Below, piece after piece: positions 34,791 to 41,068 of a DNA stretch of 41,068 bases; within the stretch, counting starts at the first letter, position 1, and every line of letters starts with the position of its first letter. The DNA comes from an uncultured Phascolarctobacterium sp. (GTDB lineage: Bacteria; Bacillota; Negativicutes; Acidaminococcales; Acidaminococcaceae). The notes beneath the pieces are model-generated. The model was not told the origin of the DNA and did not search any database. It saw only the letters and a program-made list of their open reading frames with translations. The position numbers were made by a program, and so were the translations under genes. The stretch covers positions 1-41,068 of the forward strand of contig UQLS01000017.1 in NCBI GenBank assembly GCA_900541915.1, read 5' to 3'.

Positions 34791-35624
34791 TTATTTGGCA
34801 GGCACTATCTCGTTAATACAGCCAAGAGCATTCAAAGTACGCGGATAACCGATATAAGGCAGTGCTACTGTTACAGCATCCAGCAAGTCCTGCCTGGTAT
34901 TGCCTACTGCAATATTCGCTGCTGCATGAGCTTTCAGCTGCGGTTCACAGCCACCAAGACTGGCAATAGCAATAAAAGTTATCAACTCGCGCTGGCGCAA
35001 ATCAAGCACCTGGCGGGTATAGTAATCGCCGAAACAGTTAGCGGACAGATAAGTATTAATATGCTTTTGATCTGCCGGCGCACTGCTGTTCATCTTATGA
35101 ATAGCATCACCAAAAATACCAACCTGTACAGCTAACCCTTTATCATAACGGTTACTGTCATTAACTGTTCCGTTGTCTGCTAACGGTACCTTGATGCCTT
35201 TACTTTCAAATACTTCATGCATTTTTTCCAGCGCCTCTTTAACCCTCGGAAAACCAACATACGGCGTGCACTGATAAATAGTTTCACGTACTTCCGCAGC
35301 TGTTGCACCAGACTGCAAAGCACCTGCTATATATGTTTCCAAGTCTTCCGTAGTATTACTGCTGACTAATACAGCAAGCTTCAAAAGTTCCTGCTGCGCT
35401 TGAGTAAAATGTACCTGGCCGCTGACATCTGCATAAATAAACTTCTGCATAACTGCAGAAATTTCCGGTTCCTGCTCTATCTTTACCGGATTTGCCTCTC
35501 CATATAAAGTTTCTATATTCTTCTGACTTACTTCCATTCTATCCGCTGCCATAGCACAATCCCTCCCGATTATCATTCCTGTACACATCAGTATTGCCAG
35601 TAACCCTGCAATCTTCTTTTTCAT
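34791..35624 (-). CDS. Exported carboxymuconolactone-decarboxylase-like protein (two CMD domains)
   Basis: 277 residues. The Sec signal peptide ends near AMAADR (about residue 27). Two AhpD/CMD repeats follow. The first (about 70-145, TEDLETYIAGALQSGATAAEV) has lost the usual Cys. The second (about 190-275) keeps GGCEPQLKAHAAANIAVGNTRQ with the Cys/Glu/His cluster, and both end in PYVGFPR or PYIGYPR, a family hallmark. Members include decarboxylases and thiol peroxidases, so the reaction is open. An exported form next to a cupin suggests a periplasmic oxidative or thiol role (inference). Confidence 0.82.
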   Translation of the reverse strand: MKKKIAGLLAILMCTGMIIGRDCAMAADRMEVSQKNIETLYGEANPVKIEQEPEISAVMQKFIYADVSGQVHFTQAQQELLKLAVLVSSNTTEDLETYIAGALQSGATAAEVRETIYQCTPYVGFPRVKEALEKMHEVFESKGIKVPLADNGTVNDSNRYDKGLAVQVGIFGDAIHKMNSSAPADQKHINTYLSANCFGDYYTRQVLDLRQRELITFIAIASLGGCEPQLKAHAAANIAVGNTRQDLLDAVTVALPYIGYPRTLNALGCINEIVPAK

Positions 35625-35650
35625 ACATCTCCCTCCCTAAAACCTGTCAA

Positions 35651-36121
35651 CTAGCCTTTAATTAACTTTACAGTAAAATCCTGCTCCTGATTTTCCAGCA
35701 GTTCCATACCTTCTTCAATCCTGCCCAGATAAAATAAATCAGCAGACATGGAATAATCACGATAAAAAATACACAGATTACCCCACGGCGCATACAGACA
35801 AAGATCTCCTTTAGCAGGCTTATGACCTTCCGGACGCAATCCTTCATGCACAGGACGCGGCGGATAAGCAATCTTTTCTGTACGATTAAAATCTTTAAAA
35901 CTAAGCTGCAGCGGCAGCATCTTATAAAGATTATCTGCAGCTTTACTGTTATTCAAAATTAAGACAGCCTGACCTTCAGCAAACTGCATGATTACCTTTC
36001 TGCCGGTATTTTCAGCATTAGCTTTATTCTGCTGTACTGAACTGCTGGTAGAAGCGTCAGCACCGCAGCCTGCCACCACCAAAGTCAGCAGCATGAATAA
36101 TGTCATTAAAACCTTCCGCAT
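35651..36121 (-). CDS. Cyclophilin-like-fold lipoprotein
   Basis: 156 residues. The lipoprotein signal is MRKVLMTLFMLLTLVVAGC with Cys19. After a Ser/Asn-rich linker comes a cyclophilin-like barrel (TM1367 type): VIMQFAEGQAVLILNNSKAADNLY, then GDLCLYAPWGNLCIFYRD and FYLGRIEEGMELL, typical of the family. Function unknown; these small barrels lack the known isomerase residues. The ATG was chosen for its AGGAAG 8 nt upstream; a GTG three codons earlier is weaker. First gene of the exported trio. Confidence 0.8.
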   Translation of the reverse strand: MRKVLMTLFMLLTLVVAGCGADASTSSSVQQNKANAENTGRKVIMQFAEGQAVLILNNSKAADNLYKMLPLQLSFKDFNRTEKIAYPPRPVHEGLRPEGHKPAKGDLCLYAPWGNLCIFYRDYSMSADLFYLGRIEEGMELLENQEQDFTVKLIKG

Positions 36122-36172
36122 ATTTATCACTTCCTGCTATTTTTCAATATATTAATTATTTCTTCTATTTTT

Positions 36173-36202
36173 ATTATAAAAAGCAGGCATTTATATGTCT
36201 AA
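36173..36202 (-). promoter_or_regulatory. Promoter of the exported-protein trio
   Basis: Minus-strand TTAGAC (36197-36202), an 18-nt spacer and a perfect TATAAT (36173-36178), about 50 bp before the lipoprotein gene. Confidence 0.55.
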
Positions 36203-36324
36203 TACCTATCCTGTATTACTTTACATACATAAAAGGCATGCTGTCATTAATAATAGCTCATAAAACCAGTAAGTTTAATTTCTAAATAAACCATAATATT
36301 TTACTTTTGTTAACTATTCTTTCG

Positions 36325-36353
36325 TTGACAAACGCCCTTATTTTTAGTATGCT
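36325..36353 (+). promoter_or_regulatory. Promoter of the riboswitch-antiporter transcript
   Basis: Perfect TTGACA (36325-36330), a 17-nt spacer and TATGCT (36348-36353), placing the start near 36360, at the first base of the riboswitch. Confidence 0.75.
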
Positions 36354-36359
36354 TTTGCT

Positions 36360-36490
36360 ATAAGGGAGTAGCTGGCATAAATCTTATTTATGTTTACACT
36401 GTCGTCAGTACGGTTTCTGCAAAGAAATCCGGCTTTGTAAGTAAGTAGCGAGACTTTGTTGCAAAACACTGCAGCAAAAGTCTCGTTTTT
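36360..36490 (+). ncRNA. yybP-ykoY (Mn2+) riboswitch with overlapping terminator
   Basis: The family's conserved blocks occur in order: AAGGGAGTAGC, GTCGTCAGTACGG, ATCCGGCTTTGT and AGTAGCGAGACTTTG. The last block also forms the left arm of a terminator (CGAGACTTT with AAAGTCTCG, extended by GTTGC/GCAGC across a bulged A) followed by TTTTTT. Aptamer and terminator therefore compete. Members of this class sense Mn2+, and ligand binding should prevent termination and switch on the downstream antiporter. Confidence 0.92.
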
Positions 36491-36528
36491 TATTTTATGA
36501 CACTGCTGCAAAGAAACAGGAGGAAAAT

Positions 36529-37455
36529 ATGGAAATCTTATTGCAGTTATTTTTATTAGTTTTAGGTTTTATCATGCTGGCAAAAGGTGCTGACAAATTT
36601 GTAGAAGGTGCTGCAGGCATCGCCTCTCGCTTCGGTATCCCTCAGCTTGTTATTGGTCTTACCATTGTCGCTATGGGTACCAGCGCACCGGAAGCAGCAG
36701 TAAGTCTTGCGGCAGCTTTCAAAGGCAATGCTGATATTACTATTGGCAACATTGTCGGCAGCAACATTTTAAATATCTGGATTATTCTCGGTCTTGCGGC
36801 AGCTATTACTCCTCTTCTTGTAGCAAAATCTACCATCAAATTAGAAATTCCCTTTATGATTGCTATCACCGCGCTTTTAGGCTATCAGGGCATGGATGGT
36901 ACCGTTACTTTCTTCGACGGCATCTTGCTGCTGGTACTGTTTGTTCTCTATCTTGCTTACCTTTATAATATGGCTAAAAAGAACAAAGTTGATGAAGACA
37001 CACAGGAATACAGCCATTCCCTTACTCATTGTCTGATTTGGACTGTAGTTGGCCTTGCCCTGATTATTCTTGGCAGTAATGTAACTGTTAATGCGGCAAC
37101 CGCTATCGCAGCCTACATTGGCCTCAGCCAGCGCTTTATCGGCCTGACTATTGTAGCTTTGGGCACTTCTCTGCCGGAACTGTTTACCTCTGTTACCGCA
37201 GCCCGCAAAGGCAATGCTGATATTGCTATCGGCAACATCGTCGGCAGTAATATCTTTAACATTCTGTTCGTTATCGGTCTTTCCGCATTGATCATAGATA
37301 TCCCCTTTGCTGCAGCCTTTAACTTCGATATGATTATCGCCATCGCAGCTGCCGTAATGCTCTTTGTCTGCGTACTCTTTACCAAAAAGCTGGAACGCTG
37401 GGCCGGCATTTTAATGCTTATCTGCTACGGAGCTTATTTGTGGTATATACTGTAA
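36529..37455 (+). CDS. CaCA-family cation antiporter (YrbG-like), Mn2+-riboswitch controlled
   Basis: 308 residues, about ten helices arranged as two inverted halves. The alpha-repeats are LTIVAMGTSAPEAAVS (44-59) with GNIVGSNILN, and LTIVALGTSLPELFTS (206-221) with GNIVGSNIFN. The Glu residues at 55 and 217 coordinate the cation in this family. Annotated relatives exchange Ca2+ for Na+. The riboswitch in front suggests export of Mn2+ (perhaps with Ca2+) when Mn2+ is high; the ion is inferred from regulation. AGGAGG precedes the ATG. Confidence 0.9.
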   Translation: MEILLQLFLLVLGFIMLAKGADKFVEGAAGIASRFGIPQLVIGLTIVAMGTSAPEAAVSLAAAFKGNADITIGNIVGSNILNIWIILGLAAAITPLLVAKSTIKLEIPFMIAITALLGYQGMDGTVTFFDGILLLVLFVLYLAYLYNMAKKNKVDEDTQEYSHSLTHCLIWTVVGLALIILGSNVTVNAATAIAAYIGLSQRFIGLTIVALGTSLPELFTSVTAARKGNADIAIGNIVGSNIFNILFVIGLSALIIDIPFAAAFNFDMIIAIAAAVMLFVCVLFTKKLERWAGILMLICYGAYLWYIL

Positions 37456-37461
37456 AAAACT

Positions 37462-37490
37462 AAAAGCTGACCAAAACGGTCAGCTTTTTT
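37462..37490. terminator. Bidirectional terminator between antiporter and metA
   Basis: AAAAGCTGACC/GGTCAGCTTTT with a 5-nt loop. T-runs follow on both strands; it lies between two convergent genes. Confidence 0.88.
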
Positions 37491-37494
37491 ATTT

Positions 37495-38409
37495 TTATTG
37501 TAAGGTTGTCAAATCATAAGGAGTATCCTGATAAACAATATTCAGCCAGTTCAGATAGAACAAATGCGCATAACTGCACCATTTAAAACATGGCTGCTGA
37601 GAACTGTCATTGTCCGGGTAATAATTTTCCGGCATCGCAATGTCCATTCCCTTCTTTTTATCGCGTATATATTCATCAGCAAGAGAATAACGGTCATATT
37701 CAAAATGTCCCAAAACGAAGATTCGTTTCAAATCCTTGGTAGCGCAGATATTGATTCCTTGCTCTACCGAACGTGATAATACCTCAAGTTCCTTGTTGCC
37801 ATCAATAGCGCTGTCGTCAACTGTCGTATGTCTGGACTGCGGAATAAAGTATCTGTCGTCAAAGCCACGCAGCAGCGGATGATTACGCACGGTAATACCA
37901 TAAGGGTAAATGCCGAACATTTTCTCATCCAACAGGCTTTTCTGGACACCGTAATAATGATATAAACCTGCCTGTGCGCTCCAGCAATAATGCAGTACGG
38001 AATATACGTGCTTTTCAGCCCATTTCAAATAACCAGTAAACTCTTCCCAATAATCTACCTCTTCAAAATCGTAGGTTTCTACAGGAGCACCGGTAACAAT
38101 AAAAGCATCATAATAGCGGTCTTTAATATCAGCAAACTCAAGATAGCAGCTGTCCAAATAAGAATTATCCGTATGTGTTGTCTGTCTGCTGACGATACGG
38201 CAAAAATCAATTTCTATCTGCAGCGGCGAATTACCCAGCAAACGCAGCAGCTGCAATTCCGTAGGCTTTTTTAAAGGCATCAGATTCAAAATCAAAACTC
38301 TTAAAGGTCTTATATCCTGCTTTGCAGCCCTTTGCTGTCCAATTGTTACTATTCCTTCTTGCTGCAGCTTATCTACAGCGGATAAATTATCACTTATTTT
38401 TATCGGCAT
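37495..38409 (-). CDS. metA: Homoserine O-acetyltransferase (MetA fold)
   Basis: 304 residues. It acylates homoserine in the first committed step of methionine synthesis. Catalytic residues are Cys142 (HYCWSAQAG), His235 and Glu237 (GHFEYDR). The position that sets acyl-CoA choice (Gly111 in the E. coli succinyl enzyme, Glu111 in Bacillus) is Glu111 here, in TGAPVETYDFEEVDYW. The enzyme should therefore use acetyl-CoA, which fits the O-acetylhomoserine sulfhydrylase encoded 18 bp upstream. The ATG has GGGGGA 7 nt before it. Second gene of the T-box-controlled operon. Confidence 0.93.
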   Translation of the reverse strand: MPIKISDNLSAVDKLQQEGIVTIGQQRAAKQDIRPLRVLILNLMPLKKPTELQLLRLLGNSPLQIEIDFCRIVSRQTTHTDNSYLDSCYLEFADIKDRYYDAFIVTGAPVETYDFEEVDYWEEFTGYLKWAEKHVYSVLHYCWSAQAGLYHYYGVQKSLLDEKMFGIYPYGITVRNHPLLRGFDDRYFIPQSRHTTVDDSAIDGNKELEVLSRSVEQGINICATKDLKRIFVLGHFEYDRYSLADEYIRDKKKGMDIAMPENYYPDNDSSQQPCFKWCSYAHLFYLNWLNIVYQDTPYDLTTLQ

Positions 38410-38427
38410 TTTTCATTCCCCCACATT

Positions 38428-39711
38428 TTAACGAATATTATTTAAAGCATTTGCCAAATCTTCCAGTAAATCATCAGCATTTTCCAAACCAACAGAAATC
38501 CTTACCGTACCCGGGTTTATACCTGCTGCCAGCTGTGCCTCTTCACTAAGCTGCTGATGGGTGGTAGAAGCCGGGTGAATAACTAACGACTTGCTGTCGC
38601 CTACATTTGCCAGATTGGAAAAGATTTCCAGTCTGTCAATAAACTGGCAGGCTGCATCATAACCGTCTTTTAAATCAATAGAGAAAATTGAACCGCAGCC
38701 TTTCGGCAAATATTTTTTGGCCAACTCTTGATATTTATTGCCTTCTACCTCAGGATAATTTACCTTGCTAACCGCTGGATGTTTACTTAAAAACGCAGTA
38801 ATCTTACGAGTATTTTCTATATGTCTTTCAATACGTAAAGACAGTGTTTCCAGACCCTGTATTAAAAGCCAGGCGTTAAACGGACTTAAAGCAGCACCGG
38901 TATCGCGCAATAGTTTGGCTCTGATACGAGCTACAAAACCACTGCCCGGCAAATCACGGACAAAGTTTATTCCATGATAGGAAGCATCAGCTACATCCAG
39001 TTTAGTAAATCTGCCGGAAGCAGACCAGTCAAATTTACCGTTTTCTATAATCACACCGCCGATGCTGGTACCATGTCCGCCCATAAACTTTGTGCAGGAA
39101 TGAACAACGATATCCGCACCAAAATCAAAAGGACGGAAAAGATAAGGTGTAGCAAAGGTATTATCTACAAATACCGGCAGTCCATGCTGATGTGCTACTT
39201 GCACAATAGCTTCAAAATCAGGAATATTGATAGCAGGATTGCCTAATGTTTCCAGGAAAATCAATTTAGTATGCTCATTAATTAATGCAGCAAAATTCTG
39301 CGGTTCATCGGGATTAACAAAATGAGTGGTAATACCATATTCAGGCAGCGTTTCGGCAAACAAATTGTAAGTCCCGCCATAAATTGTCGATGCGGCAATA
39401 ATCTCATCTCCCTGACTGCACAAATTAAGCACTGCATAAGTTACGGCAGCAGAACCACTTGCCACTGCCACTGCTGCTGTACCACCTTCCAAAGCCGCAC
39501 AGCGTTTTTCCAGTACATCTGTAGTAGGATTATGCAGACGAGAATAAATATAGCCTTCTTCTTTTAAATCAAACAGTGCAGAAGCTGTCTGCGTATCCTT
39601 GAATACATAAGAAGTAGTCTGATACAAAGGTACTGCTCTTGCTCCTGTTACTGCATCAGGAATTTGTCCTGCATGCTGCTGTAAGGTTTCAAAACGATAT
39701 TGTCTTTTCAT
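38428..39711 (-). CDS. metY: O-acetylhomoserine sulfhydrylase (PLP-dependent)
   Basis: 427 residues of the Cys/Met metabolism PLP family, in the longer OAH-sulfhydrylase form. It makes homocysteine from O-acetylhomoserine and sulfide. The PLP lysine is Lys208 in VVHSCTKFMGGHGTSIGG. Other marks are GYIYSRLHNPTTDVLEKRCAALEGGTAAVAVASG and VDNTFATPYLFRPFDFGAD. AGGAGGGG precedes the ATG. First gene after the T-box leader, so expression should rise when tRNA-Met is uncharged. Confidence 0.93.
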   Translation of the reverse strand: MKRQYRFETLQQHAGQIPDAVTGARAVPLYQTTSYVFKDTQTASALFDLKEEGYIYSRLHNPTTDVLEKRCAALEGGTAAVAVASGSAAVTYAVLNLCSQGDEIIAASTIYGGTYNLFAETLPEYGITTHFVNPDEPQNFAALINEHTKLIFLETLGNPAINIPDFEAIVQVAHQHGLPVFVDNTFATPYLFRPFDFGADIVVHSCTKFMGGHGTSIGGVIIENGKFDWSASGRFTKLDVADASYHGINFVRDLPGSGFVARIRAKLLRDTGAALSPFNAWLLIQGLETLSLRIERHIENTRKITAFLSKHPAVSKVNYPEVEGNKYQELAKKYLPKGCGSIFSIDLKDGYDAACQFIDRLEIFSNLANVGDSKSLVIHPASTTHQQLSEEAQLAAGINPGTVRISVGLENADDLLEDLANALNNIR

Positions 39712-39755
39712 AAAAGTCCCCTCCTAAAGTAAATCATGTCATGCAAAAAAGAAAA

Positions 39756-40042
39756 TAAAAAACTTCCGTTCCTGTACAAATATACAGGGACGGAAGTACC
39801 GTGATACCACCCTAATTCATCTATTACTCACATAATAGACCTCTTCAAGTACGCGGAATAAAATTCTTGAATACTCTAGTGCTGTAACGGGCACCCCCGG
39901 ACGGTTTAAATAACTTCGACCAATCTGCTCCAAGGCCATCTTCGGTAAAAACTTCAGCATCTCCTTGCACCAAACAGAGACTCTCTGCAGCATCCATTTT
40001 TTACTTACTCTTCTTTTCATTGCAATAACGATTTGAAATTTG
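39756..40042 (-). ncRNA. T-box leader, methionine-specific
   Basis: On the minus strand: an AGTA near 40010 opposite GAA (about 39943-39940) marks the specifier loop, one nucleotide before AUG (39937-39939), so the predicted specifier is Met. The apical GAGAGTCTCTG and TTTGGTG segment lies between. The T-box sequence AGGGTGGTATCACGG occupies 39799-39813. It is followed by a terminator hairpin (39762-39797: ACTTCCGT-CCTGTA/TACAGG-ACGGAAGT, one mismatch) and TTTTTT. The antiterminator forms when uncharged tRNA-Met binds. The specifier is from motif reading, not a fold. Confidence 0.9.
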
Positions 40043-40048
40043 ATACAT

Positions 40049-40077
40049 AAGATACCACAGTTAAATTAAAGCGTCAA
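40049..40077 (-). promoter_or_regulatory. Promoter of the T-box-metY-metA transcript
   Basis: Minus-strand TTGACG (40072-40077), a 17-nt spacer and TATCTT (40049-40054), just ahead of the T-box leader. Confidence 0.55.
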
Positions 40078-40142
40078 CAACTTTCTTACAATTTTATCTG
40101 TTTTAAACTTAAACCATTATATTTTGTAACATTTAAACAAAA

Positions 40143-40171
40143 AAGCCTGTACAGAAACTCTGCACAGGCTT
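40143..40171 (-). terminator. Terminator downstream of the tRNA-Arg fragment
   Basis: AAGCCTGT/ACAGGCTT extended past one mismatch by CAGA/TCTG with a 3-nt loop. On the minus strand TTTTTTG follows. It would be the original terminator of the tRNA gene. Confidence 0.8.
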
Positions 40172-40178
40172 AATTTAC

Positions 40179-40223
40179 TGGTGTTCCTGGGCAGATTCGA
40201 ACTGCCGACCTACCGCTTAGGAG
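40179..40223 (-). pseudogene. 3' half of a tRNA-Arg(CCU) gene, probable attachment site
   Basis: Minus strand from the anticodon loop CTCCTAA (anticodon CCT at 40219-40221) through GCGGT, AGGTC, a perfect T-arm (GGCAG-TTCGAAT-CTGCC), the acceptor strand CAGGAAC, A and the encoded CCA. The 5' partner of the anticodon stem is missing: bases before the loop do not pair with GCGGT, and no D-arm or GTTCCTG acceptor strand follows within range. A tRNA cut at the anticodon loop is the classic product of integration by a tyrosine recombinase. Confidence 0.8.
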
Positions 40224-40254
40224 TTCGATTTCGTACAATTTCATTATCGCACGT

Positions 40255-40308
40255 TTATTTTAATGATTTGCTCAACTCCCGCTCTACATGCGCCTTTGCG
40301 GACTTTAT
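40255..40308 (-). pseudogene. Possible C-terminal scrap of a tyrosine integrase
   Basis: The last codons before a TAA read IKSAKAHVERELSKSLK, which resembles the C-terminal end of phage and ICE integrases; an in-frame TAG immediately precedes it. The position, directly beside the truncated tRNA, is where an integrase usually sits. It is too short to prove, and the resemblance may be chance. Confidence 0.3.
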
Positions 40309-40319
40309 CTAACAGATAA

Positions 40320-40442
40320 TTATCTGATAAATTTTATTAACTTTTTATATTCTGCTTCCTTTTTACAGATATAAGGTGCCAATAAGGTGCAGACAAGGTC
40401 TAAAATAAACTCAATATTGCTATACTCCGCCTCCAGCATCAT
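40320..40442 (-). CDS. Mini-ORF overlapping the XRE regulator gene
   Basis: 40 residues, MMLEAEYSNIEFILDLVCTL followed by a Lys-rich end (KKEAEYKKLIKFIR). It begins inside the last codons of the XRE gene in a shifted frame (ATGATG) and runs past it to a TAA. Weak or no Shine-Dalgarno, so translation would rely on coupling. The hydrophobic centre and basic tail could make a short membrane-associated or partner peptide. I do not recognise it. Confidence 0.3.
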   Translation of the reverse strand: MMLEAEYSNIEFILDLVCTLLAPYICKKEAEYKKLIKFIR

Positions 40443-40650
40443 TTCTCATTAATAACTGATACTCAATCTTCAAAGCCTGTGCTATAAGTAAAATCGTCTC
40501 AATATTATATGGTCCTTTTCCACACTCAATATCAGATATTCGTGAACGTGATACCCCTGATGCATCTGAAAGTTCTTTTTGTGTCCACCCCTTTAATCTT
40601 CTATAGTATAAAATCTTTGCTCCTATTGCTTTATATTCTAATATAAACAT
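40420..40650 (-). CDS. Small XRE-family transcriptional regulator
   Basis: 76 residues forming little more than a Cro/CI helix-turn-helix: IGAKILYYRRLKGWTQKELSDASGVSRSRISDIECGKGPYNIETILLIAQAL (about 9-60), with the recognition helix in VSRSRISDIE. It is a likely repressor of an integrated element, given the adjacent tRNA fragment. The ribosome binding site is poor (GTGAAGTG). Upstream on the minus strand is a TATAAT with no clear -35 box. Confidence 0.75.
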   Translation of the reverse strand: MFILEYKAIGAKILYYRRLKGWTQKELSDASGVSRSRISDIECGKGPYNIETILLIAQALKIEYQLLMRNDAGGGV

Positions 40651-40786
40651 ATTTTACACTTCACTTTATTATATAATATTATGCTATCGACACACTAATT
40701 ATCCTGTTGCATTCATCGCATATATGTGCTTCTTATTTGATATTCTGCTTATTTACCAATAATATATCTTCATTCTGAAAAAATTA

Positions 40787-40812
40787 ATGCCAGCGATTAA
40801 ATTCGCTGGCAT
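40787..40812 (-). terminator. Terminator of the right-edge gene
   Basis: Perfect 10-bp stem ATGCCAGCGA/TCGCTGGCAT with a 6-nt loop; minus-strand TTAATTTTTTC follows. It lies four bases past the stop codon of the gene to its right. Confidence 0.85.
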
Positions 40813-40815
40813 CTT

Positions 40816-41068
40816 TCAATTCCAAAAATTTCTAATAATTTCCACCAGTTTATGTTTCTGCGATGCTCGCATCTTCTTCAGCGACTGCATTCCTTTCAGC
40901 ATGGTATATATTTCTTCATCAGTCATGACCTTCAGGAACTTTCTCAACCGGATGATAAGTATAGTGGCAATACGTTCCATGGTTACTACGTCTTTGAAGT
41001 CTTCTACATCCTGCACCAGCTCTGCTATCAGCTGCTCTGACTTGCGCAGCATATCGTTGAAGATATAA
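40816..41068 (-). CDS. Unknown protein, 5'-truncated by window edge
   Basis: The reading frame is open to the end of the window, so at least 83 C-terminal residues are visible and the true start lies outside. The first internal ATG (41052) has no Shine-Dalgarno, which supports an upstream start. The visible part is helical and charged (SEQLIAELVQDVEDFKDVV, MTDEEIYTMLKGMQSLKKM), without a motif I recognise. It is part of the presumed integrated element. Confidence 0.5.
   Translation of the reverse strand, partial: YIFNDMLRKSEQLIAELVQDVEDFKDVVTMERIATILIIRLRKFLKVMTDEEIYTMLKGMQSLKKMRASQKHKLVEIIRNFWN

Noticed and set aside
39817..40020. 67-codon minus-strand frame before metY
   Set aside because: It lies wholly within the T-box leader and spans its specifier and T-box region; the RNA explains the sequence.
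39712..40080. SAM riboswitch before metY
   Set aside because: The methionine operon leader shows T-box motifs and no SAM-I core blocks.
40179..40223. Intact tRNA-Arg(CCU)
   Set aside because: The 5' anticodon-stem strand, D-arm and 5' acceptor strand are missing; only the 3' half is present.
40371..40391. Direct repeat of ATAAGGTGC
   Set aside because: Two 9-base copies only; it falls in the mini-ORF region and is too short to call a site or array.
40930..40950. CAGGAAC that could be the missing tRNA acceptor strand
   Set aside because: It lies inside the right-edge coding frame about 700 bases away, without D-arm or anticodon-stem sequence; chance match.

Overview
The window looks like chromosomal DNA of an anaerobic, non-sporulating member of the Bacillota, most likely class Negativicutes (Acidaminococcaceae/Phascolarctobacterium-like). 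This rests on gene order, protein flavour, T-box and yybP-ykoY RNA regulation and a Bacillus-type Pho box. The genus is my inference, not something the sequence proves.

Left third and centre (about 0.9-26.6 kb): a long, almost unbroken array of minus-strand housekeeping genes. In transcription order from the right: DUF1934 protein, argS, pyrG, sppA, a YIP1-family membrane protein, glpX, mfd, a SpoVB/MurJ-type flippase, mazG (YabN type), hup, divIC, an S1-domain protein (YabR), tilS, hpt, ftsH, birA, coaX, dusB, a pair of poorly characterised genes (an unknown protein plus an acyl-ACP-reductase-like protein), greA and lysS. It is the classical mfd-to-lysS cluster of Bacillus and Clostridia with the sporulation members (spoVT, yabP, yabQ, spoIIE) absent. 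Hairpin terminators and good promoters divide it into operons: hup, divIC, yabR-tilS-hpt, ftsH, birA, coaX, dusB onward, greA-lysS. At the extreme left edge a leftward promoter with consensus boxes and an A-tract UP-like element suggests that an rRNA or other stable-RNA operon follows lysS just outside the window. Between them sits a small plus-strand gene for a secreted His/Asp/Pro-rich protein.

Right of 26.7 kb the strand switches. A PutP-type Na+/proline symporter is followed by a Pho-box-controlled pstS-pstC-pstA-pstB-phoU operon. Its PstS is circularly permuted: the usual C-terminal half comes first. Next come a DUF3783 protein, YajQ and a YkvA-like (DUF1232) protein. A minus-strand trio encodes exported cupin, carboxymuconolactone-decarboxylase-like and cyclophilin-like proteins. 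A CaCA-family cation antiporter lies behind a yybP-ykoY (Mn2+) riboswitch that has its own promoter and overlapping terminator. Then metY-metA, encoding the O-acetylhomoserine route to methionine, lies behind a T-box leader whose specifier reads AUG (Met).

The right edge (40.18-41.07 kb) has a different character. A 3' half of a tRNA-Arg(CCU) gene, a possible integrase C-terminal scrap, a small XRE-type repressor with an overlapping mini-ORF and a partial unknown gene together look like the end of an integrated element whose body lies outside the window. The observations most worth following up are the permuted PstS, the acyl-ACP-reductase-like gene pair, the riboswitch-controlled antiporter, the exported cupin/CMD/cyclophilin-like trio and the tRNA-associated island edge.
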